From assembly GCA_026826555.1 (NCBI GenBank), contig JAKSZT010054335.1, positions 2,037,049-2,101,048 on the forward strand: a stretch of 64,000 nucleotides of DNA. Reading direction: 5' to 3'. A program made the translations under genes and the position numbers. How positions within the stretch are numbered: position 1 is the first letter of the stretch; every line of letters begins with the position of its first letter. This document shows, in pieces, positions 22,809-33,676 of this stretch. Origin of the DNA: Tolypeutes matacus. Lineage: Eukaryota > Chordata > Mammalia > Cingulata > Chlamyphoridae. The notes beneath the pieces are model-generated. The model searched no databases, had not been told where the DNA came from, and saw only the letters and a program-made list of their open reading frames with translations.

Positions 22809-24194
22809 GTGAAAAGAAAAGGCACCCTTTGTTAGGCTCTAGACTTGGCTTTAGTGGTGCTGAGGGAACCGGCTTCTCCGTTAGTGTGCTTTTCAGCGGG
22901 TACCTATGTTTCTGCTTTTGGCTGAGCTCCCTTTTTGGCCAGACCGTGAACTTCTGTGATGCTGGCTTCTCTGGGCTGCTTGGTCCTGCTGGAGAAATCC
23001 ACAAAAGCATCATCTCACCAGATAAAATCAGCAACATGGAACGACGTGCTGAGAGCAGTTTCTGGAATGCAGCCCCGTCTCACCATGTCCCACAGGCGCA
23101 CTGCATGCCGGCCACTGAGCTAAGCTTCATGCACTTTCACTCAGTCCTCAGAGTGGCCCTGGGAGGCCGGTGGCATTATTAATCCCGTTTTGCAGACAAA
23201 GACACTGAAGCACAGAGAGGATGAGTAACTTGCCCAGAGCTGCACAGCTCGGAGGCAACCGACTTTGCACACAGACAGCCTGTACTCGTAACCACCGGGA
23301 AGCTCAGTCTCACACCTTGGTGGAGGACCATCCACCTGGCTCCCCTGTGCAGAAAGAACGATAGGGGCTGAAGCCCAAGACCCCGAGAAGGTCAGGGGAG
23401 CCAACGGGCAATGTCTAAAGTCCAGGCTGCCGCCCTCTGAGACTTATGTTTGTGGTTCTTACAATGACCCTCACACGCAGACACAGAATGGTCAAATGAA
23501 AAGCGTCCCACAGGCTATCAAAGGAGCGTGTCACACACTCAGGGTTGGCCCAGCCTCTCCATAACCAGCTGACTTGCCCAGTCTAGTTAAGTTCCACTTC
23601 TCGAGCTGAGAATTTCCTTGCATAGAACCCTATGAGTATCCTTCTCCCTTCCCTCAGTGGCGAGAAGTGCCCAGAAAATGTCACCTTTAAAGTTTAAGTC
23701 AGAAAAAAAATCCTACACTAAATGCACCAAGGAGCTGATGTGTTAAAGGGAAACTTTCTGGTAATTTGATATTAATTTGGACACATTTTGGGCTTTTCCC
23801 TTTCCTGTGGGGAGAAAACAACCAGACTTAGACACAAGTCCTGGCTTGGTGCTCGGGAGGTACCCGTGGCTGAGGCTTTAGCTCTCTTTAGCAGAAGACA
23901 ACCCTGCCAAGATTTAGGCAAGACTCATCTCTCTGAAAACCTTTCATCTGAGAGGTGAGGGTTTTTCTTTTATTGTACTTTTGTGCCCTTTCAAATCTTT
24001 CATTCACAATTGTGTTCTGTACTTTTGTCTGAAATTCATGCCAGGTTCTGGTCCTTTCCTTATCTTAAAGATTACATTTTGAGATAGTTCTGAGAGCATC
24101 TGGCTCTTGCCAGATGTCTTCTCTGGGTTTCCTGTAAAGGTTTTTACTCATCACAGAAGTCGAGCTAACTAATAGGCAAAGCAGTTGAGAAGTG
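22809..24194 (-). other. CCR5: CCR5 intron
   Basis: This interval between the 5' exon donor and the coding-exon acceptor has no credible coding sequence. Its first few hundred bases after the donor (about 23900-24190) still resemble the human intron, for example around TAATCTTTAAGATAAGGAAA at about 24056-24075. A MIR relic lies at 23110-23260. The small open frames here are chance frames. Confidence 0.7.
23110..23260 (-). mobile_element. MIR SINE relic in the CCR5 intron
   Basis: Antisense MIR phrases are present in order: TTATTAATCCCGTTTTGCAG, CACAGAGAGGATGAGTAACT and TGCCCAGAGCTGCACAGCT. Confidence 0.65.
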
Positions 24195-24200
24195 ACTTAC

Positions 24201-24262
24201 CAGGGAGACTTTCTCGGACAGCGAGCAGATGCCTCGGCGCCTCTGGCCAGCTGAGCTGTGCA
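24201..24262 (-). other. CCR5: CCR5 non-coding 5' exon with splice donor
   Basis: The minus strand reads GATTTGCACAGCTCAGCTGG and continues to CTCCCTG, followed by the donor GTAAGT at 24200-24195. Both the exon and the flanking intron start closely match the human CCR5 5' UTR exon as I remember it. The exon joins the acceptor at 22807 across an intron of about 1.39 kb. The donor end is firm, but the 5' limit is approximate because the transcription start cannot be read from sequence alone. Confidence 0.8.
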
Positions 24263-24510
24263 AATCAGACACACACAGCATCAAAGCGGGAAATGCACAG
24301 CGTCTTCAGAGGGAGGGCGGAGTTTAATGAATAAGTACATTGCAGAAAAAAAGTCACAGAATGTTTCTTCTCTTTTTTTTTTTTTTTTTTGTAAGATTGA
24401 GCTAAAAATAGACTAGAGAATAGATCTCTGATCCAAAAGTTTATTCAGGGACTTCCTGATTCCTTTTTGTTCACTTCTTATCCAAGTACACAGACTCTGT
24501 TAGAAAATGG
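24263..24510 (-). promoter_or_regulatory. CCR5: CCR5 downstream promoter region
   Basis: Immediately upstream of the 5' exon, minus-strand segments match the human CCR5 promoter region as I remember it. One is the stretch CAGAGATCTATTCTCTAG at 24430-24413; another is the run ending in CTCCGCCCTCC near 24320. A homopolymer of 18 T on the plus strand (24373-24390) interrupts the block where the human sequence has a short A-rich stretch. I see no strong TATA box. The promoter assignment is inferred from homology. Confidence 0.6.
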
Positions 24511-25274
24511 ATAGGATTAAAGGATATTAGAGCTAGAAGAGCTCTTAAAAAAGTTCTCATTTTACTTAAAGAAACTGTGATCCAAGAGTCAAAGAGAATT
24601 TGGGTTTTCTTAATATTTGCCCTCAAAGTAAAGCCAACCCAAACCAACTTTAAGTTTAGAGGGGGAATACTTAACATCAGCCCCGCGCCCCCTTTCCCGT
24701 GCCCCTCCCACAACTCGCACGCAGACACTCACTCGCCCACTACTATTATTCTCTGTAAACTAAACAGCTTTGTTAAAGGATCTTCATCGCAGGTTTGCTC
24801 GTGAGCGAGACACGTTCATCCATCTCCTCTAGGACTGGGTGTCTAGCGGGCATATTTGTGAATTTGCACGTTAAGCATTCACCATTTTGCAGCCTCCCAA
24901 AGCAGCCAGAATTTATGAGGGTCTGTCCTCTGCATCACACGCATGCAGCAGAGCTCCTGGCTCCTGGAAGGACCCTGTGTGCTGGGAGCCGTGAGAAACA
25001 TTCAACAAGAAATAGGCAGCAGCCGGCACGGGTGATCAAGCCCGTGCATGGCAATGCCACATGCAGCCACGTAAAGCTCTCTTGGTGGCTACTTATCTAA
25101 AACCTCAACTCTTGACAACAGGGAGCCCAGGTTTCAGCTGCCCACTCCCCAGTCACGAGAGCCCCCTCCCTCCGTGCTTTCATGGCCTCAACTCTAGAAA
25201 AAGGAGCTTTGGCTTGTGATCATAGAGAGGGCAAAGGCAAAATTATATGCCCCGCACCTGTGGCTGCACCTGGC

Positions 25275-25457
25275 ACGGGGGCTGAGCAAGTGGCCTCTGC
25301 GGTCAGGCTGCCGGGATGGAGGCCTGGCTCTCCCCTCAGCTTCCTCATCTGGGCAAGGGGTTCGGCAACAACAGTCGCTTCGTGGGTGTGCTGGGAGAAT
25401 ATGTGGGGCCTCCACGTCCAGCACTTAGCACATAACATACACTCAATAAACACCAAA
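25275..25457 (+). mobile_element. MIR SINE relic
   Basis: The sequence has TCAGCTTCCTCATCTGGGCA and ends CATAACATACACTCAATAAAC, as MIR 3' ends do. Confidence 0.5.
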
Positions 25458-25779
25458 CTCTGAGTCACTTTTCAGTGGTCCTTTCTTGGAGTTAATTTTA
25501 GATAAAATTCTAACAAGTTTGGCTCCCTGGGGTTCTTGTCTGGAGCAGATTAGTACCAGCAAACCAGGAGCTGAAAGGGTGAAACTGGTGACTGATGCTT
25601 GGAGACTGGCTAAAAGTAACTGCCAGAAAAGCACAGAAATGCCCCAGTAATCAAGAACCATCCCACGTAGGGGCGTATGTCGGTGTTGCAACAGAGCCCT
25701 GTAGCTGGAAATTGTAACAAGCTCAGTGAATCATCGAGAAGATGTTCAGCTTTGCCCCATGTGTGCAATTCAAGAGGCA

Positions 25780-26010
25780 ATGATCAAGAATTGGGCTCTG
25801 CAGTCAGCAGCTTGTTCATTTCCTCGTTGCCTCTGAATAAGTCCCTGAACTTCCCTAAGCCTTAGTTTCTTTATCTGTAAATGGGGGGACAGAAAAAAAA
25901 CAACAACCCAAAACCAAAACCAAAACCAAACAAACGAAAAAAAAAAAAAAACCAATAAAACACTCATCTTATAGGTGTGTGGCCAAGACTGAATGATATA
26001 ACAAGTGTAG
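25780..26010 (+). mobile_element. MIR relic split by A-rich repeat
   Basis: MIR sense phrases (GGGCTCTGCAGTCAGCAG, then GTTTCTTTATCTGTAAATGG) are followed at 25892-25950 by a low-complexity run of CCAAAA and A units. MIR-like sequence resumes afterwards (ATCTTATAGGTGTGTGG). Confidence 0.55.
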
Positions 26011-26329
26011 AGCTTTCTCAGATGCCTGCATAGGGCAAATCATCAGTGGGTTACTGACGCAAAGAAATATAAAGTGTGCTTTAGAAAGGCTACAAAAAAT
26101 GGGCAACAAACAAATTAACTTAAATTCCACACAAAATAGATAACAACTACAATTTTGATTTCCTTGAAAAGCGGCCACCTGTTCACTGCTACACCATTTG
26201 AGTGGCACTCTCGGATGATGCTGACAACAGTTAGGTTTCTGTATGTGGCACTCAAAGCTCGAGCTTTGCTCTCTCCGTCACAGAGTAGGTGAGGGCGTGA
26301 AGGCATGTCCACCCCCAGAGGGCAGTGTG

Positions 26330-26475
26330 GAGTTAGGAGCAGGCTCAGAGTCACGCAAACCGTGCCACTGACTCGCTGTGTGACCTCAGCAGAACACGTC
26401 CCCTCTCTGAGCTTCCATTTCCTCATTATCAAGTAAAGGGCTACACCTCGGAGTTCCTAAGGCAGCTGCCACCTT
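26330..26475 (+). mobile_element. MIR SINE relic
   Basis: Sense MIR core: CACTGACTCGCTGTGTGACC, then CTCTGAGCTTCCATTTCCTC. Confidence 0.6.
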
Positions 26476-27309
26476 AAATATTAAATGACTCCATAGCCAA
26501 CTTGGTTTGGAAAAGAGACATCGGGAGGGAATCAGTATTGGGCTTCACAGGCTGAAACAAAGACACGAAGCTTAGCAGGGGGTGTGGTTTAGCAGTTGGC
26601 ATTCATCCCAAGGATGGACAAGGAGAAATCACTCAGCAGTTAATAAAGGAAGACTTTTCCAGATAGGACAACAACGCTGCAGTTTCTCGGGCTCGTGGCT
26701 TAGCTTCTCTTTCTACTTGGTGCCTCCAGTGTTCAAGGCTCTCCGTTCTTACATTCATCGCATTCCGACTGCCCGTGAGAACGATCTTTTGGTTTAGGCT
26801 GTCACTAGACTCAATGCCCATATCGAGGGGCCTCAGGCCAGGCCCCCCTTGGGTTTAAACGGCTGCGTTTGGGTTAGGCCCCACATCCAGTCATCGCGCT
26901 CACTGTCTCGGGGCTGCTTTGCCCTCCTTGCCCCGACCATCTTCTCGGAACAAGCTGGGCCATGTATCCAAAGTATTGCCGACAGGACTGGAAGAAAGCT
27001 GATTCTTTCCCATTGGGTTCAAAGGGCCACCTGCATGAGCACAAGGGGCTGAAGCCCTGCCACACAGCAGCTCATGTGAAAACTGGAGCTCTAGTTGACT
27101 CCAGGGTGGTAAGAGTCAACAGCGAGGGATGGGCTGCAAAAAGAGTGCATGAATCTTTTACTAATTTTTAAAATTATATTATAAAGCCAATGCATGCTCA
27201 TTATATAAAAGAGGGGAAACACAAAGTTAGAAAGTAATTTAAAAAATGAGCCGTGTTCTCACAATCTCAATTATCACTTTGACAGATGCTGTGTTTCAAT
27301 CTAGACATT

Positions 27310-27604
27310 TCTCCAGGCATACTTTTTTTCTTTAAACAAGTTAATTTTATTGATGCGTATTAATAAAGCATAAATTCATCCAAAATGTACAATCAATGGT
27401 ATTTGGTATAATCACATAGTTGTGCAGTCTCACTTCAATCATTATGAGAGCATTTTCATTGTTTCAATGGTAATAATAAACAAAAGCAGGCAAACAAACA
27501 AGAAAATCCTTCACCTCTTAGTTTCTCTACTCTTCCCCTGCTGTACATAGCTGCTGTTTCTGGCTACTCTTGCACATTTATTTATTTATTTATTAAGCAG
27601 TTTT
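27310..27604 (-). mobile_element. L1 3' UTR segment of an internally deleted L1
   Basis: The complement contains GCACAACTATGTGATTATAC, then CATTGATTGTACATTTTGG, ending in an A-rich tail (plus-strand T-run at 27324-27334). These are typical of L1 3' UTRs. The segment abuts the 5' portion below. Confidence 0.55.
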
Positions 27605-28582
27605 TTGGAGATATATTCATATTTCTCATTGCTGATGTCTAGGCATCTGATGAGGGTGGTGAGGTTACTCGGATGCTTGATTTCTCTCTCTTTTATAGGG
27701 TTTAGTGGTGGGAGGCTGTTATTGCCATTGTTTGATTCTTGGTTCAGCCTGTTCTCGGTCTTTAGGATTGTCCCTGTTAGTTTCTCAAATCTGGGCTCTG
27801 GACCCAATAATGAGCTGCAGACCCGCTTCCTAGGGCCGTGGGAGGGAGACTGTAAAGGCTGGGAAAAGCCTCTCTTATGTACTTTTAATTTCCTCGTGCA
27901 CTTCCTTGGTCTGCCAGCAGGTGGTGCTCTTTGGCGGCCCTCAGTGCAATGCTCACTGCAGCATGGACCAGATCCACGTGATGGAGGATCCTGCCCCGAG
28001 GCTAAGAGCCTCGTAGTTCAAACTTTCTCAGAGGCAGTTCTCCAACCTTTGCTGGCAGGAAATGCTCCATTCCTCTGGTCCTCAACAACCAGTCCCAGTC
28101 AGTAGCGGGAGATTGGGAGGGTGGGATCTCTCCAGTCCTGGATCTCTTTAGTCCTTTGCCAGCTCCCAAGGCAAACAATGGCACGGCCCACCCAGCCTGG
28201 AAGGGCTCCTGGGACCCAGCAGACCAACTCTGTGGGTCAGAAGCTGCGTCAGCCTTAGGCCGTGTCCCTCGCTCTCCCCTTTCCTGGGGAGGTGGATCCC
28301 TGGGGCCCCCTTTGTCCGTAGCCAGCCCCGAGGCCTGAGAATTCAAGTGTCTACATGGGCGGGAGGTGCCCACATTTGTAGCTGCGGCTTTTAACAGTTT
28401 TGCCTTCTGGATTCTTTTCCTTTGCTCCTCTCTCTTCTGGGCGGTGTCCAGGTTTCCCCTGGTGTCCTAAACCCTAGATTTTTTTTCCAGGCCGTTTCTG
28501 GCTGTCCTCTAGCTATTTTTCTGGGAGAGAAGAGAGTCCCGTGTCTTTCTAGTTTGCCATCTTCCCGGAAGTCCTCCCTGTG
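27605..28582 (-). mobile_element. L1 5' UTR segment of an internally deleted L1
   Basis: The complement starts with GGACTTCCGGGAAGATGGC (28579-28561), the usual kind of L1 5' end. It ends with CACCCTCATCAGATGCCTAG (about 27653-27634), a phrase found just before ORF1 in mammalian L1s. ORF1 and ORF2 are missing. Confidence 0.55.
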
Positions 28583-29257
28583 TTATTAAATCGTTCTTTA
28601 GAAATGTGGCTCTGTGATTTTTTTGCGGTATAACTCACACGCGGCGATGCACTCGTCCTAGGCACGGGGCTGGGTAAGTTTCAGTCTGCGGACACCCACG
28701 GTCTCTCGCGCTGCACTGCCCCGGCGCCCGCGCAGAAGTCACGGCTACTCTGGGTTCTGTCGTCGTACGTGAGATGAGCCTGTTATTTAGCTTTATGTCA
28801 ACGGAACCCCAGAGTCTGTCCTCTTTTGTCCATAACTCCAGCAAGCCCTAATAGATGGAGGGGTTCTTTCTAGCTCACTAATACGAGCCACGTTTTCCCG
28901 AGCACGCTGCTGCTTCTGCCAGGGAGGAGGCCACGGTGTCCCCAAAGCCACATCACCAGGAGCTCCAGGGAAGCCCCGTGGCCCTGCAGAAATAGGAGGA
29001 AGCCGCGCTCCCCCACCCTCAGTGCCAGGCTGTGCCCCCTGCCTCCCAGCCCCTTCGCCCTCTGCCGGGCGGGCGGCCAGCACGCTGCTCTCTCCACTCG
29101 TCCTCCAGGCCCTTCCTGGTGTACCCCTCTTCCCAGCCCACACACCACATCCCCCCACTCCCAGCACTCAGCACACCAGGAAGACACTTGCAGGCTGTCG
29201 ACCCCGGCGTTCCCTCAGCTGTGCCCAGACATGGTGGCCCCCCTCAACTCAGCAGGC
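28583..29257. other. Unique GC-rich DNA
   Basis: Nothing was recognised beyond chance frames on both strands (28793-29187). Confidence 0.4.
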
Positions 29258-29451
29258 AAATACTCCGCACGCGGTAATCTAAGCACCTCTTAAAATATAT
29301 GTATATATATATATATAAATAACATTTTTGTAAGCAAATACACATATATGCACATATATTTATATATCATTATGCAAATGTTTGTATGTATTGTGAGAAT
29401 TTTGATTTTTACCCATAATAAAAAAAAAAAAAAAAAAAATACTCCGCACGC
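29258..29451 (+). mobile_element. Retroposed insert with target-site duplications
   Basis: AAATACTCCGCACGC occurs at 29258-29272 and again at 29437-29451. Between them lie about 164 bases that end CCCATAATAAA and a run of about 20 A. A poly(A) signal, an A tail and a perfect 15-base flank (12 bases outside the A-run) indicate L1-mediated insertion on the plus strand. The body is AT-rich with TATA/TGTA stretches and is not a SINE I know. It may be the 3' end of an mRNA. Confidence 0.85.
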
Positions 29452-31084
29452 ATTTGGGTATGGGGTGAATGCCACCTTAGGTGCAATTGAAGAGGTGTGA
29501 TGAGCCATGAAGGTATACCTCAGACGCACTACGACCTTCAGGGGGTCGGCCCACACCTGCAGCGGAATACTCAGCTCTGTGCAAAACAGGATATTATGTG
29601 GGACTTTTCCTGCTACCCCAGAACTGGCGACTCAGGCCTGAGGGTGAGGGCAGAGAGGTGTTATTTACCCTGCCTTCTAAAGGAAACCACTGACACCTGG
29701 GGTCAGACACCTCCCCTGGGGCTTACCAAGAGGTGAGAGTCAGCCCTGTGTCCCTCCTCCCATCCTGGGCTGAACAAGGACACAGTTAGGGTGGGAGGAG
29801 GGACCGTCAGAGTAGGTGGGGTTGGTGGGGGAGGAGGGCAGAGTTTGCTCTCCTCAGAGCCGCGGGAGGGGGCTCTGACCNNNNNNNNNNGGGTCTCCTG
29901 GGGCCTGGGGGCTGCACGGGGAGGCCAGTGCCCCCTTTGTTGTGGGGCACCCTAGGCAGCAGCCCTGAGCAGGGAAGAGGGGGATTGGGGACAGGGCCTG
30001 GGGAGGAGCAGGGCAGGGCAGCAAGGTGACAGGCATGCCCCAAGGATTAGGTACAGAGACTGGAACCGTCTCTCTAGATCCCGCTTCCTGGGTGAGGTGA
30101 CGCCAGCAACCAGGAGATGGGGGTTGGGAGAAGTCGAGCTGCAGAGAGCTCACGTACCTAGGGGGTGGCAGTGGGGAGCCCCCCGGAAGGGACCACACCT
30201 GTGCACCCCCAGCCAGGCACCCGCCCTCTGGGGCGCCGTGGCCAGCATGGAGTGGACCTCCGCAGTGGCCAGCTAGATAAAGAGGCAGTGGCCCTTCCTC
30301 CTGACCCCCTCTTGCTCTCAGTGCTGCCCCATGCTGGGAGGGCCAGGGGCTTTCCCTGGAGCAGACCACTACCCAGGGGCTGGGGAGGGCGCAGTGGGAG
30401 GGGTAGGGAAGGACAGAACCGCCTCCTCCTCTGTGCAGAGTCTTCTGGAATCCCGTCCACCCAAAGGCCCAGGTGAAACAATGGTTGGAGAGAAATACAG
30501 CACTTTCCTTCCGTAAGCACTTGGATATTCTGTAAGAGACAGAAGAAAATGTCCAGACATCTGCTCAAGGCTGCTGGGCTGGCAGAGCTTCTCAGGTGGT
30601 GGGAGCAAGTGGCCTTTCCCAGCCTAATTCTCGGTTTGGATCTCCCCAGGCCCCAGGCCACAGTAACTTTCCCCTTGGTGGCCCTTGGTGGCCTTTCCTG
30701 CCAGCTTAAATTTATCTAACTTTATCTGGAGCCATTTCCACTTGTCAAGGAGCAAACGTGAAAGGGAAAGGATAGGGTTGTGGTGGCTTAATCCCAGAAG
30801 GCTGCAAAAGCTAATTTCTGCAAAATTGCCAAACCTCCCCAGGTGCTTTGAGCATCAAAGATCAGGGGGTCAGGGGGGAGATGGAGGTGGGCATGACACA
30901 CAAGCCCTTGGAATGATGATCGTCTTTGCCTTACGTCTGCTTAAATGAGACCTCTCAGATGTTCTTCCCAGAGTCACGGAGACTTCTAGAGATGGAGATG
31001 GTCGGCAGTTTTGAATTGCAGGCTCTTTGATGGCATATGGCTGCTGCTAGAGGAATCTCATGAGTTAGACGCTGTCTCACTGGG
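29452..31084. other. Intergenic GC-rich DNA containing an assembly gap
   Basis: Ten N at 29881-29890 mark a gap. The surrounding DNA is GC-rich on both sides, and no gene was found. Frames crossing the gap (29807-30369, minus) are unreliable. Confidence 0.6.
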
Positions 31085-31488
31085 CTCGCGGATATTATCT
31101 CATAATCTGTAGCAAATGTTCCATCACGGTGTGGTGTGTTGGTGAAGGGGTGTTGTGTGGGAATTCCACACGTGTGCATGATTGTTTTGCAAGCTCACGA
31201 CTTCTGTAATAAAAATACGTTTTTCAAAAATAGGGTGGGTGGTGGGGAAAAATACCCCAAATGTGAGATAGGGACTACAGTCAGTAGTAATACTTTGAAG
31301 ATGCTCTTGCATAGTCTGTAACAAATGTTTCACCACAATGCAAAGTGCTGGTGGAGGGGTGATGTGTGGGAGCCCTGTCTGATGTTATGTATGTTTATTT
31401 TGTAAGTCCACAATCTTTACTATACACTTATTGTTTATGCATGTTCATGTATGAATGATATACTTCAATAAAAATATATTTTTAAAAA
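31085..31488 (+). mobile_element. Two successive L1 3' UTR modules
   Basis: Related blocks occur at about 31108-31217 (TGTAGCAAATGTTCCATCAC to CTTCTGTAATAAAA) and 31317-31482 (TGTAACAAATGTTTCACCAC to CAATAAAAATATATT). Both match the end of the L1 at 4400-4500. Confidence 0.6.
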
Positions 31489-31821
31489 GCCCTCAGTGGT
31501 TTGGACCAGCAGACATGGACTTTCTGTCCTGGCTGCACTTGGCTGCAGCTCGAGGCCCCGGCTCTGCCCCTGTCTGCTGTCCCTGCCTGGGTTGAAGCAG
31601 TTGTGACCTGGGACGGACCTTCCCTGTGGCTGAGCTAGGAGGGGCAGGAGGCTCCGAGGCCCACTTTTCAAACCTCGGGTGAGGCAGATGCACTTCCGCC
31701 CACCCTCCGCTGGCCGGTGAGGTCGCGTGGTGCCACTGGCGCGGGCAGGTGTGTGCAGTCTCGGGAGGCGGGAGAGGCTGGCACGGCGAGACACTAACCA
31801 CACCGCAGTGTCACAGAACAG
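31489..31821. other. Unique DNA just downstream of the CCR2 poly(A) site
   Basis: No feature was recognised. Frames at 31465-31836 (minus) are chance. Confidence 0.4.
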
Positions 31822-31839
31822 GCGGTTCTTAAACACCGG

Positions 31840-31845
31840 TTTATT
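31840..31845 (-). terminator. CCR2: CCR2 distal poly(A) signal
   Basis: AATAAA on the minus strand follows a block (CTTAATGAATG, GAAACGTAAATATTG, CTATCAT) that aligns with the last 100 bases of the long human CCR2 transcript as I recall it. Confidence 0.7.
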
Positions 31846-32835
31846 GGCCCGATGATAGTTTTTTTAAGCAATATTTACGTTTCACAATCGTCTAGACCGA
31901 CTTTAATGTGGTCATTCATTAAGACAATGCAAACGGCTGAAGGTGAAGCCTTAGGTGGAACCACAGTCGCCCGGCCCCAGGTGCGGTGACAGGTAACCCG
32001 TGCCTGGCTCAACAAAGAGGGAAGCCTGCACTTACTGGGGTGAGCTCCTCTGACTCCCCTCCCTTACTAAGAGGGTTTACAAGTTTTGATTTAGGAGCCT
32101 CCTAGACTTGGGCGTTCTCACTGGACAAATACAATCTGAGAACCAAAGACGACGTCTGAAAAGCAGGAAACACTCAAATATGAGTAAATTCATGACTTCG
32201 TAATGGGACCAGAAAAGGGGGGGGGGTCTTGGCAGCAAGCCTGAGAGAAGAAGGGTGGTGAAATGACGGTTATGGACCGCGTGCTGTGCTCCAGATGGGC
32301 TCTCCAGATGCTCCGTCACCATCCGCTATAATCCGTCACCATCCGCTAAGGAGCCGCAGGCCAGACTCACTCCCGAGATCCACGACGATTGGGTTGAACC
32401 CGCGTCTCCCCGAGCATATAACATGCTCCGAACTTCTAAGCTCAAAACCAGAATTGTCTCTATGACTAATACTGTGTTTTCAGGCTTGGCATAATGGTGA
32501 CTCTTCAAAATGATACACTGCCACATGGGCAAGTTACAGTTTTCAGCTTTAATTTTCCTTTTACTATTTCCAGAGAGAGGATGGTGGATTTTTTGTTTTT
32601 GCTTGTCTAATATCTGAACTCTTTGCTTTTATCCAAAAGTGAGGCGTCACTGGGAAAGCCAATTTCCCCCAGTCTATCTAGTTCTCCTCACCCAGCCCCT
32701 CCTGCCTGGTAACTGAGCCGCTGAGATCCACAGGCCCGAGGTGTGACAGTAGTTACATCTCCAAGGCAGGGCCTCTCGGTTACGTCTCCAGGCGCCCTCT
32801 CTGGACCCACCGATTGCCTTTCCTGTCACCAGCCC

Positions 32836-32908
32836 TCAAGGGCTTCTTTTCTCACACATTGGGCTTTGGAGCTGAACCATCCTACGGTCAGAGTTATAGG
32901 ATAAAAGC
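32836..32908 (-). pseudogene. CCR2A-type alternative C-tail exon, shortened
   Basis: The minus strand has TTTCCCCACAG ending at 32909, followed by an exon-like start. In one frame it encodes LLSYNSDRRMVQLQSPMC and stops at 32836. This resembles the start of the human CCR2A-specific tail, which I recall as about 60 residues. Here the tail is only about 23 residues in that frame. If the conserved donor TCG|GTGTTC in the coding exon is used in phase 0, it is about 4 residues. Inference: the A isoform is degenerate or absent in this species. The exon phase is uncertain. Confidence 0.45.
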
Positions 32909-33160
32909 CTGTGGGGAAACACTGGGGGCAAGAAACAGCAACAGAGAAACAAGCCCCACTCGGATCCGAGGACAAGGCCTTCCAGGCTCTCCTCGTGGCT
33001 GATTCTGGAGACAGTCCTGCCGTGGTTTCCCACAGCCCACTGGCCTCCCGCTGTGGCCTTTCCACTCTCGAGAGAGGAACTCATTATTCTCCATCTCCTC
33101 ATAAGCTCTACCTCCAGCCTTCCCCTTTCCCTGGAAGGACCAAAGAAGGGTTTGTATTTA

Positions 33161-33178
33161 TTTATTTATTTATTTATC
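33161..33178. repeat. TTTA microsatellite
   Basis: A short run of TTTA/ATTT units lies in the CCR2 3' UTR region. Confidence 0.7.
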
Positions 33179-33631
33179 CTCTCAGTTGATTGTTGACTAT
33201 GTATATATTTTATTTTTAAAATTTTATAATATTTTATGTGGGGGGATATGGTCTAACAAGCATGCGTGAATAATGAGACAGGATATTTAATAGATTTCAA
33301 ATGTGGGGCATGTGGTTGTCATAGATAAACCATAAGAAAAGCAAAAATATATAATGCACTTAAACAGGAGAGGATCACTGCACCCAATCCAAGCTCCCAG
33401 AAAGTTATTACTGTTCCCAAGCTCCCCACGATCTGTCGAAGACTTCAAAGTTAAATTCAGGTGGAAGGAAGGGGCTCGGGGCCAGCCCTTACCGCCATAC
33501 TCGTCCTGGCTCAGCTGGCCCCCCTCCTCCTCCTGGCACTGGGCTCTGACCCCGTCGTCCTCATTCCCTTTACCATGTGCACGTCTCCTTGGAGATTATT
33601 ATTACATATAAATTGTCTTCCCCCAGGGTAG

Positions 33632-33637
33632 TTTATT
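33632..33637 (-). terminator. CCR2: Possible proximal CCR2 poly(A) signal
   Basis: AATAAA lies about 40 bases after the CCR2B stop codon on the minus strand. It would give a very short 3' UTR. Use of this site is not known. Confidence 0.35.
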
Positions 33638-33676
33638 TCTCTCTCTTTAAAAACAGCAAGCAAAGTACTACGCATT

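Larger units (their letters stand above)
24511..27305. other. Intergenic DNA between CCR5 and CCR2
   Basis: No gene is seen. The interval holds several MIR relics and A-rich low-complexity sequence. CCR5 may have a further upstream exon here, as in human, but I could not align one. Confidence 0.4.
31822..33676 (-). other. CCR2: CCR2 3' UTR, including the CCR2A alternative-exon region
   Basis: Minus-strand sequence after the CCR2B stop aligns with human CCR2 downstream sequence as I remember it. Matching blocks lie near 33300-33360 (TTTATCTATGACAACCACAT), near 33070-33120 (GAGGAGATGGAGAATAATGA), near 32180-32300 (TTCTCTCAGGCTTGCTGCCA) and up to the poly(A) signal. An AATAAA only 40 bp after the stop (33637-33632) could end short CCR2B mRNAs. 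Confidence 0.65.

Noticed and set aside
22796..22825. Upstream in-frame ATG adding 10 residues to CCR5
   Set aside because: The splice acceptor at 22808-22807 removes it, and the family start is MDYQ.
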